DNA from: Halopseudomonas aestusnigri
Lineage (GTDB): Bacteria > Pseudomonadota > Gammaproteobacteria > Pseudomonadales > Pseudomonadaceae
Direction: 5' to 3'
DNA: 64,000 nucleotides
NCBI RefSeq assembly: GCF_002197985.1
Contig: NZ_NBYK01000002.1
Coordinates: 151,041-215,040, forward strand
Positions 9,807 through 19,701 of the stretch are shown piece after piece (position 1 is the stretch's first letter; every line of letters starts with the position of its first letter). The position numbers were made by a program, and so were the translations under genes. Under the pieces are notes generated by a model that saw only the letters and a program-made list of their open reading frames with translations, was not told the DNA's origin and did no database searches.

Positions 9807-12332
9807 TCAGGCGCCGCGGTTGATCAAGCGCATGGGGCTTTGCTGGAGCACCGCCCTGGTCCCCCAGACGCCCGCGCAACCGATCAGCAAGGCCGCTGCC
9901 GAGGGTGTCAGCAGCCAAAACAGCAAATGCGGTGCCCAATCCAGATTCAGCGCAAATCGATACAGCGCCCAGGTGGCCAGCTCAGCGGCCACCACTGCCA
10001 TCAGGCCGGACATCAGCCCCAGCAGCAAAAACTCCATCCAGCTTGCGCGGCGCAGCAGCGCTCGCCCGGCCCCCAGTGTGCGCAGCAATGCGCCCTGATA
10101 CAGCCGTTCGTCAAGGGTAGCCTGCAGGGCGGCAAACAGCACTGTCATCCCGGCGAGCAGAACAAACAGCAGGACATATTCTACTGCCAGCGTGACTTGC
10201 CTGAGAATGTCGCGAATCTGGGCCAGCAAGGGGCCGACTTCCAGCAGCGTCATTGCCGGGAACTGACGGTTCAGCTCCCGCAGGGCAACGCGTTGCTCGG
10301 CCGGCAAATAGAAACTGGTCAGCAGGGTCGCGGGGAAGCCGTCAAGGTCCCCCGGGGCGAAGATCATGTAAAAGTTGGGCGTGAAGTTGTCCCATTCGAC
10401 GCTGCGGACGCTGCTGACCTCGGCGTCCAGAGTCCTGCCTTCAATGACGAATCCCAGCCTGTCACCAAGGGTGACACCCAGGCTGTCGGCCAGCTCGGCC
10501 TCGATGGACACACGGGCCATGGCGGATGGAGCAGGGGCTGCGACTGCTGGCCACCACTGGCCTTCGCGCAGTTGATTGTCTGCGGGCAGCTCGGCTGCCC
10601 AGGTCAGGCTGAGGTCACGGTTGATGGCCCGGGTTCCGCGATCGCGATTGCCATCTTCCTTGCTTACCTCGGTGCGCACAGGCTCGCCGTTGATGCTGAC
10701 CAGACGTCCTGGCGTGACCGGGTAGAGCGGGGCGCTGCGTGCACCGATATTCTCCAGTGCCTGGCTGAACGCCTGTTGTTCAGCTGGCAGCACGTTCAGC
10801 ACGAAGTGGTTGGGAGCGTCATCCGGTAATTGATTCTGCCAGGTGCTGAGCAGCTCGGTCCGCAGGATCAGGACAACCAGCATGCACATGAAAATCAGAC
10901 CGAATGACAGCATCTGCGTGGCGGCGGCCGTTGGGCGCTTGAGCAGTTCACCGCTGCCTAACCGCCAGGCCAGGCTGGCCTCGCGCAGCTTGCCGGCGAC
11001 CGCGCGCAGCAGCAGCCAGGCGAGCAGCCCGAGCAGCAATGCAGCGAGTGCTCCGCCGAACAGCATGGCCAGGGTGATGGTCAGATCGCCGGTGAACTGC
11101 CACATCAGCAGGCTGAGGACGGCGAGGGCGAGCCCATAGATCAGCCAGCTGCTGACAGGCATCGGTTCGAGGTCGCGGCGCAGCACCCGCAAAGGTGCGA
11201 CGTTGCCAAGTCGCAGCAGCGGCGGCAGGGCGAATCCGAGCAGTGCGCTGAAGCCGGTAGCCGCGCCAACCAGCAGCGGCAAGACGCCCGGCTCCGGCAA
11301 CCGTGGCGGCAGCAGATCGGCGAGCAGCTGCATCAGCCCCCACTGCACGAGCAGCCCCAGGGCAAGGCCGGCGACGGTGGCAATGATCCCGATATAGAGC
11401 AACTGAAGGGTGAACAGGGTGAGCACCTGCCGGCGTTGCAGTCCCATACAGCGCAGCAGGGCGCTGCTGTCGAAATGACGAAGCGCAAAACGCCCGGATG
11501 ACAGTGCCACGGCAACGCCAGCCAAAATAATGGCCGCAATGCTGGCAAGACCGAGGAACTGGTTGGCCCGCGTTAGCGCATTGCCAACCTGGCGGTTTCC
11601 ATCTTCCACGCCGCTGAGTCGCTGGTTTACCGCCAGCAGCGGCTCTATCCAGTTACGGTAACGCTCCAGTGCCTGGCGTTCGCCGCTCAACAGCAAACGA
11701 TAGGTTACCCGGCTGCCGGGCTGGACCACACCGGTTGCGTCAAGGTCATCGAGGTTCATCAGCACCCGCGGGGTGAGACTGTAGAAGTCGCTTGCGCGGT
11801 CAGGTTCATGGGTCAGTACAGCGCTAATTCGCAGCGTCGCATAGCCAACCTCCAGGCTGTCGCCGACCTGAACTCCCAGCTGGTTCAGCAAGCGTGGTTC
11901 CACCCAGATTTCACCGGCGGCCGGTACGCAGCGGGTTGCTGTTTCCTCGGCAAAAGCGGAACGGCTGATACGTAACTCGCCGCGCAAGGGATACGCCGCG
12001 TCAACCGCCTTGACACTGGATAGCTGCATTGCCGAGTCGCTGGCCATGACGCTGGAAAACTCGAGCTGATGACTGAGCATCAGGTCATTGACTGCCGCCT
12101 GCTCTGCGTAACTGTCTGGCAAGGGGCTACGCGAGGAGACAACCAGATCGGCGCCCAGAAACTCTGCGGCGCGATCGGTCATGCTGCGCTCAAGCCGTTG
12201 GGTAAACAGACTGATGGCGGTGCTGATGGTCACCGCGATAAGCAGGGCACCCAGCAGCACGGTCAGTTCGCCCGCCCGCCATTCCCTGCGCAACAGGCGC
12301 CAGGCCAGTCGGGCCAGCGGCGGTCGGTTCAT
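9807..12332 (-). CDS. ybbP: FtsX-like ABC transporter permease, YbbP family
   Basis: An 841-residue inner-membrane protein with an N-terminal membrane segment, a MacB-like periplasmic domain, and repeated FtsX-type four-helix cores (for example [19 protein letters not shown] and [19 protein letters not shown]). Its ATG overlaps the TGA of the ATPase gene (ATGA), so translation is coupled; the longer open frame upstream is therefore not used. The ybbA-ybbP pair divergent from tesA is the same arrangement as in E. coli. MacB/LolCDE relatives drive mechanotransmission or lipoprotein/lipid extraction; the YbbP substrate is unknown. Confidence 0.9.
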   Translation of the reverse strand: MNRPPLARLAWRLLRREWRAGELTVLLGALLIAVTISTAISLFTQRLERSMTDRAAEFLGADLVVSSRSPLPDSYAEQAAVNDLMLSHQLEFSSVMASDSAMQLSSVKAVDAAYPLRGELRISRSAFAEETATRCVPAAGEIWVEPRLLNQLGVQVGDSLEVGYATLRISAVLTHEPDRASDFYSLTPRVLMNLDDLDATGVVQPGSRVTYRLLLSGERQALERYRNWIEPLLAVNQRLSGVEDGNRQVGNALTRANQFLGLASIAAIILAGVAVALSSGRFALRHFDSSALLRCMGLQRRQVLTLFTLQLLYIGIIATVAGLALGLLVQWGLMQLLADLLPPRLPEPGVLPLLVGAATGFSALLGFALPPLLRLGNVAPLRVLRRDLEPMPVSSWLIYGLALAVLSLLMWQFTGDLTITLAMLFGGALAALLLGLLAWLLLRAVAGKLREASLAWRLGSGELLKRPTAAATQMLSFGLIFMCMLVVLILRTELLSTWQNQLPDDAPNHFVLNVLPAEQQAFSQALENIGARSAPLYPVTPGRLVSINGEPVRTEVSKEDGNRDRGTRAINRDLSLTWAAELPADNQLREGQWWPAVAAPAPSAMARVSIEAELADSLGVTLGDRLGFVIEGRTLDAEVSSVRSVEWDNFTPNFYMIFAPGDLDGFPATLLTSFYLPAEQRVALRELNRQFPAMTLLEVGPLLAQIRDILRQVTLAVEYVLLFVLLAGMTVLFAALQATLDERLYQGALLRTLGAGRALLRRASWMEFLLLGLMSGLMAVVAAELATWALYRFALNLDWAPHLLFWLLTPSAAALLIGCAGVWGTRAVLQQSPMRLINRGA

Positions 12333-13009
12333 GCATCGTCTCCAAGCAGGCGGCCCGCCTGCATGCGTACTGCGTGCTGGCAACGGTCGGCCAGCTGCGC
12401 GTCATGCGTTACCAGCACCAGAGTGGTGCCGCGCTCGCGATTGAGTGCAAACAGCAGGTCGCTGATGCGCTCGCCGGTGGCTGCGTCCAGGTTGCCGGTT
12501 GGCTCGTCGGCAAACAGGATGCTGGGTTCGCTGGCAAAGGCGCGGGCGATGGCTACCCGTTGCTGTTCGCCCCCAGAGAGTTGCTGGGGGTAGTGCTGGC
12601 GCCGGGCTTCGAGTCCGACCCGCTGCAGCAGCTCGCTGGCGCGCTCCCGTGCGTCGGATCGCCCGGCCAGTTCCAGTGGCAGCATGACATTTTCCAGCGC
12701 GGTGAGGCTGTCCAGCAGCTGAAAGGATTGAAAGACGAAGCCTACCTCACGGCCGCGCAGTGTCGCACGCTGGTCTTCGTTGAGTGCCGTGAGGTCTTCG
12801 CCGGCGAGTATGACCTGACCACTGCTTGGCAGGTCCAGACCGGCCAGCAGGCTGAGCAGGGTTGACTTGCCCGATCCCGAAGCGCCGACAATGGCCAGGC
12901 TGCTGCTGCGTTCGATACTGAGTGAGACGTCGTCGAGGATCTGCAGCGGCGCTTCCGAGCTGGTCACGACTTTGCTAAGGTGGCGAGCGATTACAACGGC
13001 ATCGGACAT
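12329..13009 (-). CDS. ybbA: ABC transporter ATP-binding protein YbbA (LolD/MacB class)
   Basis: A 226-residue ATPase with Walker [13 protein letters not shown]-loop [12 protein letters not shown], signature [13 protein letters not shown], Walker [13 protein letters not shown] and H-loop THD, the pattern of the LolD/MacB/FtsE class. It partners with the overlapping ybbP permease. Its start is 14 bases from the divergent tesA start, so the two promoters must overlap each other's coding regions or be very compact. Confidence 0.92.
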   Translation of the reverse strand: MSDAVVIARHLSKVVTSSEAPLQILDDVSLSIERSSSLAIVGASGSGKSTLLSLLAGLDLPSSGQVILAGEDLTALNEDQRATLRGREVGFVFQSFQLLDSLTALENVMLPLELAGRSDARERASELLQRVGLEARRQHYPQQLSGGEQQRVAIARAFASEPSILFADEPTGNLDAATGERISDLLFALNRERGTTLVLVTHDAQLADRCQHAVRMQAGRLLGDDA

Positions 13010-13023
13010 GGTGTACGGACCTG

Positions 13024-13662
13024 ATGAATGGCTTGAGAAACTGGTTGGGAGCGGTACTGCTGTATCTGCTCTCCTTTCCTGCGGCAGCTCAGGGGATCCT
13101 GATTGTCGGTGATAGTATCAGCGCCGCTTTCGGTCTGGAAATTGGTGAGGGCTGGGTTGCCCTGCTGGAGCGGCGGCTGGAGACGGAAAATTACCCTTTG
13201 CCGGTCCACAATGCCTCTGTAAGCGGAGATACCACCGCCGGTGGTCTGGCCCGCTTGCCAGCGCTGTTGGGGCAGCATGCGCCGGACCTGGTCATCCTCG
13301 AGCTGGGTGGTAATGATGGCCTTCGCGGCCTGCCGCCGGATAATATGCAACAGAATCTTACTGCCATGGTTGAACAGTCGCGTGCGGCCGGCGCTGACGT
13401 CATACTGCTGGGTATGCGGATCCCACCCAATTATGGTGTTCGCTATACGCAAGCCTTTGAGCAGGTGTACCGGCAGATTGCCGATCGACAGCAGGTGCCG
13501 CTGGTGCCGTTCCTGCTCGAAGGCGTGGCTGATCGCGGTGAACTGATGCAGGCCGACGGCATTCATCCGAACGCGCAGGGGCAGCCGGGTATTCTCGATA
13601 ATGCCTGGCCGGTAATACGTGAATGGGTTCTGACGCAGCAGCCTGCTGCGATAAACGATTAA
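13024..13662 (+). CDS. tesA: Arylesterase / acyl-CoA thioesterase I / lysophospholipase, TesA-like
   Basis: A 212-residue SGNH hydrolase with a signal peptide (about 1-22, ending PAAAQG), so periplasmic. Block I is GDSISAAFG with nucleophile Ser31; the oxyanion Gly and Asn lie in NASVSGDTTAGG and LGGNDGLRG; DGIHPNAQG supplies Asp178 and His181. TesA-type enzymes cleave acyl-CoA, arylesters and lysophospholipids. It sits divergent to ybbA-ybbP, the conserved enterobacterial and pseudomonad arrangement. Confidence 0.93.
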   Translation: MNGLRNWLGAVLLYLLSFPAAAQGILIVGDSISAAFGLEIGEGWVALLERRLETENYPLPVHNASVSGDTTAGGLARLPALLGQHAPDLVILELGGNDGLRGLPPDNMQQNLTAMVEQSRAAGADVILLGMRIPPNYGVRYTQAFEQVYRQIADRQQVPLVPFLLEGVADRGELMQADGIHPNAQGQPGILDNAWPVIREWVLTQQPAAIND

Positions 13663-13676
13663 GGTGGAGCCCTGAA

Positions 13677-14009
13677 TTGAGTGTGTCCTGGATGGCCAGA
13701 CGCTGGTGTCTGGTGGAGCAGGATGAGCAGCGGGATCTGTTTGTGGAAGATCCCTGGCATGTTCACCTGGTTGATATCAATCTGCGGCTCGACGTACCGC
13801 GCGAGCGCACCCTGTGTGGAGACCTGTTGCCGTCGTCGCCGATCTACCGTGAGTTGACGCGTGCGGATCTGCGTAACCTGTGTCCGACCTGTGTTGATCT
13901 GGCCGAGCAGGCGAGGGTGGCAGGGCGTCGTCCTGTCGCTGCGCGCAATAATGGTGATAGCGGTCAAGTGCAGCAGTTTGACTTGAATATGATGCTAAGT
14001 GGGAGCTGA
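13677..14009 (+). CDS. Small conserved cysteine-containing protein of unknown function
   Basis: A 110-residue protein lying between tesA and the L,D-transpeptidase gene, in the position of P. aeruginosa PA2855. The best start is TTG 13677: GGTGGAG lies seven bases upstream and the frame follows tesA by 14 bases; ATG 13692 is the alternative. No signal peptide or membrane segment is seen. Cys47 (TLCGDL) and the pair Cys69/Cys72 (NLCPTC) could bind a metal, but that is inference. Function not recognised. Confidence 0.7.
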   Translation: MSVSWMARRWCLVEQDEQRDLFVEDPWHVHLVDINLRLDVPRERTLCGDLLPSSPIYRELTRADLRNLCPTCVDLAEQARVAGRRPVAARNNGDSGQVQQFDLNMMLSGS

Positions 14010-14013
14010 AGGA

Positions 14014-14955
14014 ATGTTGAGCGTGTGTTCTCGACTGGGCAGAATCACCGCGGCGCTGCTGTTTACCGGGCTGGGTCTTGGTGCGGCCCAGGCAAACGAC
14101 TACCCGTTGTTGTCGGCGGATCAGGATCTGATTGGCGAGGTCACCCGCTATCAGGCGCTCTATGAGGATACCTTTGCCGACCTTGGCAGTGCGCGGGGTT
14201 TCGGATATCTGGAGATGACCGCGGCGAACCCGGGTATCGACCCCTGGTTGCCCGGCGAGGGAGTCGAAATCATCCTCCCGGGCCAGCACATCCTTCCGGT
14301 CGGGCCGCGCGAAGGTGTGGTCATCAATCTCCCCGAATTTCGCATGTATTACTTCCACAAGGGCGGTGAACTGGTTTCCAGCTACCCGGTTGGTATCGGC
14401 CGCGAAGGCTGGTCCTCGCCGATTGGTGAAACGCGCATTCTGCGCAAGGAAGCCAACCCTTCCTGGTATCCACCCAAATCCATCCTGGAGGAGCACGCTG
14501 CCAATGGTGACCCGCTGCCGTCAGTGGTGCCGCCGGGGCCGAATAACCCGATGGGCCCGTTCAAGATGAATCTGGCGCTCAGTGGTTATGTGATCCATGG
14601 CACCAACAAGAAGTTCGGTATCGGAACGCGGGTCAGTCATGGCTGTTTCCGGATGCGTAACGAGGATATCACCGAGCTGTTTCCGCAGGTGCCGGTCGGC
14701 ACGCCGGTAACCATTGTCAACCAGCCTTATAAGCTGGGCGTCAAGGATGGCTTGCTGTACCTGGAGGTACATACCGCCCTGGATGAACATGGCATGCCTT
14801 CAACACTGGACAAGCAGGCGGCGATTCAGGCATTGCTGGAAGAGCAGCAGGAGAAGGTGCGGGGGTTTCGGCTGGACTGGACGGCGATTCGCGATCTGGT
14901 TTACGCCGAGAGCGGTATTCCGGGCGTAATTGGACAACCGATCCGGACCATGTGA
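14014..14955 (+). CDS. L,D-transpeptidase (ErfK/YbiS/YcfS/YnhG family)
   Basis: A 313-residue exported protein starting at ATG 14014 after GAAGGA. It has a signal peptide (about 1-27), a LysM-like stretch (about 72-95, NPGIDPWLPGEGVEIILPG), then the YkuD catalytic domain with His195 (GYVIHGT) and SHGCFRMRN carrying catalytic Cys211. ErfK-type enzymes attach the Braun-type lipoprotein to peptidoglycan or make 3-3 cross-links. The neighbouring gene encodes the murein lipoprotein OprI, so OprI is a plausible acceptor partner. Confidence 0.92.
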   Translation: MLSVCSRLGRITAALLFTGLGLGAAQANDYPLLSADQDLIGEVTRYQALYEDTFADLGSARGFGYLEMTAANPGIDPWLPGEGVEIILPGQHILPVGPREGVVINLPEFRMYYFHKGGELVSSYPVGIGREGWSSPIGETRILRKEANPSWYPPKSILEEHAANGDPLPSVVPPGPNNPMGPFKMNLALSGYVIHGTNKKFGIGTRVSHGCFRMRNEDITELFPQVPVGTPVTIVNQPYKLGVKDGLLYLEVHTALDEHGMPSTLDKQAAIQALLEEQQEKVRGFRLDWTAIRDLVYAESGIPGVIGQPIRTM

Positions 14956-14976
14956 TCCGGATCGGCAAAGCTGGCC

Positions 14977-15231
14977 TTATTTCTGGCTGGCTTTCTCGAG
15001 CATGCGCAGGGCGCGCTCGTTGGCTTCGTCAGCAGTCTGTTGTGCGCGCTGAGCGGCAGCCAGAGCTTCTTCGGCCTTGCGGTAAGCTTCGTCAGCACGG
15101 GCTTGGGCACTGGCAGTAGCGTTTTCGTTAGCGGCAACGCGAGCGCTCAGTTCCTTTTCCATGCTGTTGCTGCAGCCGGCGGCCAGCAGAGCGGCCAGAG
15201 CTACGGCGGATACTTTCAGTGCAGTTTTCAT
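14977..15231 (-). CDS. oprI: Major outer-membrane (murein) lipoprotein OprI
   Basis: An 84-residue protein: a lipoprotein signal peptide with lipobox LAAGC (lipidated Cys20), then an uninterrupted Ala-rich helix with heptads ([18 protein letters not shown]) ending in Lys (EKASQK), as in Pseudomonas OprI. It anchors outer membrane to peptidoglycan as a helical trimer. The start read from 15231 follows GGGGAAAG; the open frame extending to 15396 is upstream leader. It converges with the L,D-transpeptidase gene, 21 bases between their stops. Very high expression is expected. Confidence 0.97.
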   Translation of the reverse strand: MKTALKVSAVALAALLAAGCSNSMEKELSARVAANENATASAQARADEAYRKAEEALAAAQRAQQTADEANERALRMLEKASQK

Positions 15232-15260
15232 AACTTTCCCCTTGTGTAAAAAGTCTTGCT

Positions 15261-15330
15261 TCAAGAACGCACAGCCCAAGACCGAACAAGCGGCTCGAAG
15301 TTCCGTCGGTCTTCGGCTGTACGTTCCTGA
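15261..15330 (-). promoter_or_regulatory. Long imperfect hairpin in the predicted oprI 5' leader
   Basis: Left arm 15261-15285 pairs with right arm 15306-15330: 22 of 25 positions are complementary, with single mismatches at 15264/15327, 15270/15321 and 15277/15314 and a 20-base loop. With the promoter proposed at 15342-15369, the fold would begin within a few bases of the oprI mRNA 5' end and finish about 30 bases before the start codon. A 5'-terminal stem-loop of this kind could protect an abundant mRNA, by analogy with the ompA leader. The pairing is seen; the role is inferred. Confidence 0.6.
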
Positions 15331-15341
15331 TAGCGCCAGTA

Positions 15342-15369
15342 ATAGTAGCAGTTGCATCGTGGGTTGGAA
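15342..15369 (-). promoter_or_regulatory. Candidate sigma-70 promoter of oprI
   Basis: On the minus strand a -35-like TTCCAA (15364-15369) and a -10-like TACTAT (15342-15347) are separated by 16 bases. Each matches consensus only partly (3/6 and 4/6). The call rests mainly on position above the leader hairpin. Confidence 0.35.
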
Positions 15370-15496
15370 GTGGGCAACCGATAATTCTGTTACCAATACA
15401 CAACAATAAAGCGCTCTGATTCCGGTGCTAAAGGCTTTGTAGTGAATCTGCGCTGGGGTAATGTAGCCAGCGCAGTCAACTACAAGGATAAAAACA

Positions 15497-16897
15497 ATGC
15501 TCGGAAATCTCGGTCTTCTCGCCGGCGTGACGTTACTTATTTATCTGGCCTTGCGAGGGATCAATATCTTTATTGCGTCTCTGGTCTGCGCATTGGTGGT
15601 CGCGCTGACCAACAATATGCTGATCTCGCAAACCTTTCTGGAGTTCTTCCCGTTTGGCCCGCTGGGTGCGTTTACCTTTGCCGGGAAGTTCTTTTTGCTG
15701 TTCCTCTGTGGTGCTATTTTCGGCAAGGTGATGGCGACCAGTCAGGCGGCCAAGAGTATTGCGTTATCGATCACTCGCGCGCTGGGTGTGCGTCATACGC
15801 TGCTGGTTGGCATGATCGTCTGCGCCTTGCTGACCTACGGCGGTGTTGTGGTGTTTGTGGTGGTGTTCACCATGTATCCGCTGGGTATCACGCTGATGCG
15901 TGAAGCCAACCTGCCCAAGCGGCTTTGGGCGGCTGCGACCTCGGTTGGCGCGGGCACCTTCACCATGACCGCGCTGCCGGGAACGCCGTCCATTCACAAC
16001 GTGATTTCTGCCAGTGCGCTGGGTACCGACCTGTTTGCCGGAGGCTGGATCGGCATCTTTGCTGCGCTGATTATGGCTGGTCTTGGCATGTGGTATGTGG
16101 AAAACCAGTGGAAACGCGCCCAGGCCCGCGGCGAAGGGTTTGTCGAAAATGCCCAGGACCGTCGCATGGAGCAGCTTATCGGTGATCCGAATGATGCTCC
16201 GGTATGGTGGATGGCGTTGATCCCCATGGTAGTGGTACTGGGTTCTATCATGCTGCCACGCGCTATTCTGGGTCTGGCTGACTGGTCCGAAAGCGACAGT
16301 ATCATCGCTCGCGTTCTATTGTTCAGTGCAGCGCAGCCGATCATTTGGCCCAGTATCTCGCTCATTCTTGGTTCGCTGACCTGCGTACTGCTGTTTCCGG
16401 GCTTGCGTCGCAAGGCCGCACAGGCATTTGGTCAGGGAGCTGATGATTCCATCATGCCGTTGCTCAATACCGCGGCCGTGATCGGCTTTGGCGGAGTTGT
16501 GACCCAGACTGCTGGCTTCGCCCAGTTCGCTAACTGGATCCTGAATGTCGATCTGCCGCCGCTGTTGTCGGTATTTGCTTCCGTCAGCGTGGTCTCGGCG
16601 ATTGTCGGCTCGTCGTCCGGTGGCCTGCAGATCTTTATGCAGTCGCTTGGGCCGCATTACATCGAGATGGGTGTTGACCCCGAGATCCTGCACCGTATCG
16701 CTGCCATCGCCGCTGGCGGGCTGGATTCGCTGCCGCACTGTGGCGCGGTGATTGCGACTTTCATGATCATGGGTATTACCCACAAGGAAGCCTATCGCGA
16801 CATCTTTGTGGTGACGGTGGCAGTGCCGGTCATTGCCTGTCTGGCATCCATTGCCCTGCTGATGTCGCTGGGAATGGGGATGGTTTCGGCGGGGTAG
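15497..16897 (+). CDS. GntP-family permease (carboxylate/gluconate-type transporter)
   Basis: A 466-residue polytopic membrane protein with about 12 hydrophobic segments. Landmarks of the GntP/CitMHS group include [33 protein letters not shown] and [15 protein letters not shown] with ALPHCGA-like [13 protein letters not shown] near the end. ATG 15497 follows AAGGAT. Such carriers import organic acids (gluconate, 3-hydroxybutyrate, citrate-like) with H+. No catabolic genes adjoin it, so the substrate is undetermined. Confidence 0.82.
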   Translation: MLGNLGLLAGVTLLIYLALRGINIFIASLVCALVVALTNNMLISQTFLEFFPFGPLGAFTFAGKFFLLFLCGAIFGKVMATSQAAKSIALSITRALGVRHTLLVGMIVCALLTYGGVVVFVVVFTMYPLGITLMREANLPKRLWAAATSVGAGTFTMTALPGTPSIHNVISASALGTDLFAGGWIGIFAALIMAGLGMWYVENQWKRAQARGEGFVENAQDRRMEQLIGDPNDAPVWWMALIPMVVVLGSIMLPRAILGLADWSESDSIIARVLLFSAAQPIIWPSISLILGSLTCVLLFPGLRRKAAQAFGQGADDSIMPLLNTAAVIGFGGVVTQTAGFAQFANWILNVDLPPLLSVFASVSVVSAIVGSSSGGLQIFMQSLGPHYIEMGVDPEILHRIAAIAAGGLDSLPHCGAVIATFMIMGITHKEAYRDIFVVTVAVPVIACLASIALLMSLGMGMVSAG

Positions 16898-16991
16898 TTC
16901 ACTTTTTGAGACGGGCGGGGAAACATTCCGCCCGATCCCGGTCTATAGTGGATAACTCTTCGCTCGACGCTTTCTGCCTGGGAGACAGACA

Positions 16992-17267
16992 ATGAATATG
17001 AATGCGACCATCCAGCACGATCAGGACGGCAAGCAGTTCTATATTACATTGGACGGTATGCGGGCATATCTGGCCTATATGGACTTGGGCAAGAACACGC
17101 TGGATATCTATCGGACCTTCGTTCCGGACAGTCTTCGTGGCAAGGGGTTGGCTGCACGCCTGACTGCCCATGCGCTGACATACGCGCAGGAGCATGGTTA
17201 TACGGTGATCCCGTCCTGCTCATACGTTGAACGCTATATGGACCGCAATGCAGCAGCGGTCAGTTAG
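16992..17267 (+). CDS. Small GNAT-like acetyltransferase domain protein (YidJ/CG-type)
   Basis: A 91-residue protein corresponding to the minimal Gcn5-related fold: beta strands around YLAYMDLGKNTLDIYRTFV, the acetyl-CoA-binding RGKGLAARLTAHALTYAQ and VIPSCSYVERYM, the hallmark end of this small family. Members are one-domain proteins of 90-100 residues, so it is full length. Substrate unknown. A bidirectional terminator follows 18 bases later. Confidence 0.85.
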   Translation: MNMNATIQHDQDGKQFYITLDGMRAYLAYMDLGKNTLDIYRTFVPDSLRGKGLAARLTAHALTYAQEHGYTVIPSCSYVERYMDRNAAAVS

Positions 17268-17284
17268 GTGTTCAGTCATATCGC

Positions 17285-17319
17285 CATAAAAAAACCGGCC
17301 AATGGCCGGTTTTTTTATG
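17285..17319. terminator. Bidirectional intrinsic terminator
   Basis: A CCGGCC/GGCCGG stem with a 3-base loop, flanked by seven A on the left and seven T on the right, lies between the convergent GNAT and DAHP synthase genes. It can end transcription from both sides. Confidence 0.9.
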
Positions 17320-17329
17320 GCTGAGGACC

Positions 17330-18415
17330 TCAGTCCTGCTTCAGGCGCGCGCGGCGCGGCAGTACATCCTTCAGCTTGTCGCGCATGGAACGCACGCTTT
17401 GCACAGTGGTGGCCCAGTCAATGCAGGCATCGGTCACGGACACGCCGTATTGCAGTTGGGACAGGTCCTTCGGAATAGACTGGTTACCCCAGCCAATGTT
17501 GCTCTCAACCATCAGGCCGATGATGGAGTCATTGCCTTCCAGGATCTGGTTGGCCACGTTATCCATCACCAGCGGCTGCAAGCCCGGATCCTTGTTGGAG
17601 TTGGCGTGGCTGCAGTCGACCATGATGTTCTTGCTGATACCGGCCTTTTCCAGATCCTTCTCGCACAGCGCTACGCTGACCGAGTCGTAGTTCGGCTTAC
17701 CGTTACCGCCGCGCAAGACGACGTGACCATAGGGGTTGCCCTTGGTAGTCACGATCGAGACCTGGCCCTGCTGATTGATGCCGAGGAAGCGGTGCGGGCT
17801 GGACACCGATTGCAGCGCGTTGATCGCCACTGCCAGTCCGCCGTCGGTACCGTTCTTGAAACCTACGGCCGAGGACAGGCCGGAGGACATTTCCCGGTGG
17901 GTCTGTGATTCGGTGGTGCGGGCCCCGATGGCAGACCAGGAGATGAGATCCTGCAGGTATTGCGGCGAAATCGGATCAAGCGCTTCGGTTGCCGTTGGCA
18001 GCCCCATTTCGGTCAGGTCGCGCAGCAACTGGCGACCAATCTTCAGACCGTCCTGAATCTTGAAGGAGTCATCCAGGTAGGGGTCGTTGATCAATCCCTT
18101 CCAGCCCACGGTTGTGCGCGGCTTTTCGAAGTAGACGCGCATGACCAGATACAGGGTGTCGCCTACTTCCGCCGCCAGCTCCTTGAGGCGTGCGGCGTAG
18201 TCCTTGGCAGCGTTGACGTCGTGGATGGAGCAGGGGCCGATGACAATAAACAGGCGATGGTCCTTGCCGTCGAGGATGTCGCGAATGACCTGGCGGCTTT
18301 GCACCACGGTCGCCTGTGCGGCTTCGCTAAGCGGAATCTGGGCCTTGAGCTGTTCAGGCGTAATCAGAATCTCATTGGAGGTTATGTTCAGGTCATCAAT
18401 AGGTAAATCGGCCAT
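17330..18415 (-). CDS. 3-deoxy-7-phosphoheptulonate (DAHP) synthase, class I (AroF/AroG type)
   Basis: A 361-residue enzyme condensing phosphoenolpyruvate with erythrose 4-phosphate, the first step of the shikimate pathway. Class I landmarks: IVIGPCSIHD (metal Cys), MRVYFEKPRTTVGWKGLIND, GARTTESQTHREMSSGLS, GFKNGTDG, VDCSHANSNKD and GVSVTDACI. It corresponds by position to P. aeruginosa PA1750 near cysB. Which aromatic amino acid inhibits it cannot be read with confidence, so no AroF/G/H symbol is given. Confidence 0.93.
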   Translation of the reverse strand: MADLPIDDLNITSNEILITPEQLKAQIPLSEAAQATVVQSRQVIRDILDGKDHRLFIVIGPCSIHDVNAAKDYAARLKELAAEVGDTLYLVMRVYFEKPRTTVGWKGLINDPYLDDSFKIQDGLKIGRQLLRDLTEMGLPTATEALDPISPQYLQDLISWSAIGARTTESQTHREMSSGLSSAVGFKNGTDGGLAVAINALQSVSSPHRFLGINQQGQVSIVTTKGNPYGHVVLRGGNGKPNYDSVSVALCEKDLEKAGISKNIMVDCSHANSNKDPGLQPLVMDNVANQILEGNDSIIGLMVESNIGWGNQSIPKDLSQLQYGVSVTDACIDWATTVQSVRSMRDKLKDVLPRRARLKQD

Positions 18416-18735
18416 CAGTCATCCCGGAATGTGGTGCTCGCCACGGCAATGCGGCGCTTTTTGAGTGCTACACAGCTTAATCAAGCTTGCCGGCTTAGGC
18501 TACCCCGCCCAGGCTCTATTGCCCTGAAAAACAATATAAATTGGCCTTTCGTGCTGCACGCTGAGTGGCCGGCGGAAATCGGCGGGTCAAAGCCTGGCCG
18601 CTTGCCCGTGCTCAACCGCGATGTGAATGATGGGGCATTTGGCCGCAGGTTTGTCGTGTTATTGACTGTCTCGCCTGGCGCGAGCGGATTAACATGCCTG
18701 CATACCAATAAATACATCATCCAGATGAGGGTTGT
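18416..18735. other. Divergent intergenic region without a gene
   Basis: This 320-base gap separates the divergent DAHP synthase and ketopantoate reductase-like genes and must hold both promoters. It has an AT-rich spot near 18,525-18,545 and a small CTCGC/GCGAG hairpin near 18,670. No convincing promoter pair, RNA gene or conserved small frame was found. Confidence 0.5.
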
Positions 18736-19692
18736 ATGAGTCAGAGTGATCTGAAGATCGGGATTATTGGCACCGGTGCAATCGGCGGTTTCTATGGCGC
18801 CATGCTGGTCAATGGCGGAAACGACGTGCACTTTCTGCTGCGCAGCGAATACCAGGCGGTCAAGGAGAAGGGCATCACCATCAACAGCCTGGTCAATCCC
18901 GAATTGCATATTCACCCGGTACAGGCCTACCAGGATGCAGCGGATATGCCGAAGTGCGATTGGCTGCTGGTGGGTGCCAAGTCCACAGCAGACAACCTGG
19001 GTGACATCATTGCAGCCGCCGGCAAGCCGGATGCCAAGGTGGTTCTGCTGCAAAACGGCCTGAACAACGAAGATCATCTGCGACCGTTGCTGCCGGACAG
19101 CATGCACCTGATCGGCGGTCTGTGCTACGTCTGCCTGTTCCGTGAAGGCCCAGGTCTGGTCAAGCACCAGTCCAATGGCATGATCGACCTGGGTTACCAC
19201 TCCGGCCCCGCTGTATCCAAGGAAGAGCAGCAGGCACTGTTGAAGGAAGGCGCAGCGCTGCTCGAATCCGGCAATATTCCGACGCGGCTGTTGCCCGGTG
19301 TTGACGAGGCGCGCTGGCAGAAGCTGGTCTGGAATGCGCCGTTCAACGGTATCTCTGTGGTACTCAATGCCGGCACCCAGGAGCTGGTGGGCAACCCCGC
19401 CAGTCGCAAGTTGATCACCGAGATGATGGAAGAGGTCATTGCGGCGGCTCGGGCCCGTGGCATCGACATTCCCGACGGCGTGATCGGCTACATGTTCAAG
19501 GGCACCGAGATCATGCCCGATTACTATCCGAGCATGTACCACGACTGGCTGCACAAGCGCCCCATGGAGCTGGACGCGTTGTACGGTGAGTTACTGCGTC
19601 TTGGTAGGGAAGTCGGTTGCAGCCTGCCGAAAATAGAGGCAATGTTGGATCAGCTGAAATTCCTCCAGGCTCGCTATCTCAGTAACCAATAA
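18736..19692 (+). CDS. 2-dehydropantoate 2-reductase (ketopantoate reductase, ApbA/PanE family)
   Basis: A 318-residue NADPH-dependent oxidoreductase. The N-terminal Rossmann motif is IGIIGTGAIGGFYGAML, followed by GAKSTADN and LLQNGLNNED. The C-terminal helical domain holds the conserved Lys in RWQKLVWNAPFNGISVVLNAG. The family reduces ketopantoate to pantoate for coenzyme A synthesis, but several paralogues per genome act on other 2-oxo acids; this one lies in the cysB neighbourhood, not with panBC, so the true substrate is open. The next gene starts 10 bases downstream. Confidence 0.8.
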   Translation: MSQSDLKIGIIGTGAIGGFYGAMLVNGGNDVHFLLRSEYQAVKEKGITINSLVNPELHIHPVQAYQDAADMPKCDWLLVGAKSTADNLGDIIAAAGKPDAKVVLLQNGLNNEDHLRPLLPDSMHLIGGLCYVCLFREGPGLVKHQSNGMIDLGYHSGPAVSKEEQQALLKEGAALLESGNIPTRLLPGVDEARWQKLVWNAPFNGISVVLNAGTQELVGNPASRKLITEMMEEVIAAARARGIDIPDGVIGYMFKGTEIMPDYYPSMYHDWLHKRPMELDALYGELLRLGREVGCSLPKIEAMLDQLKFLQARYLSNQ

Positions 19693-19701
19693 GGACGCCC
19701 C

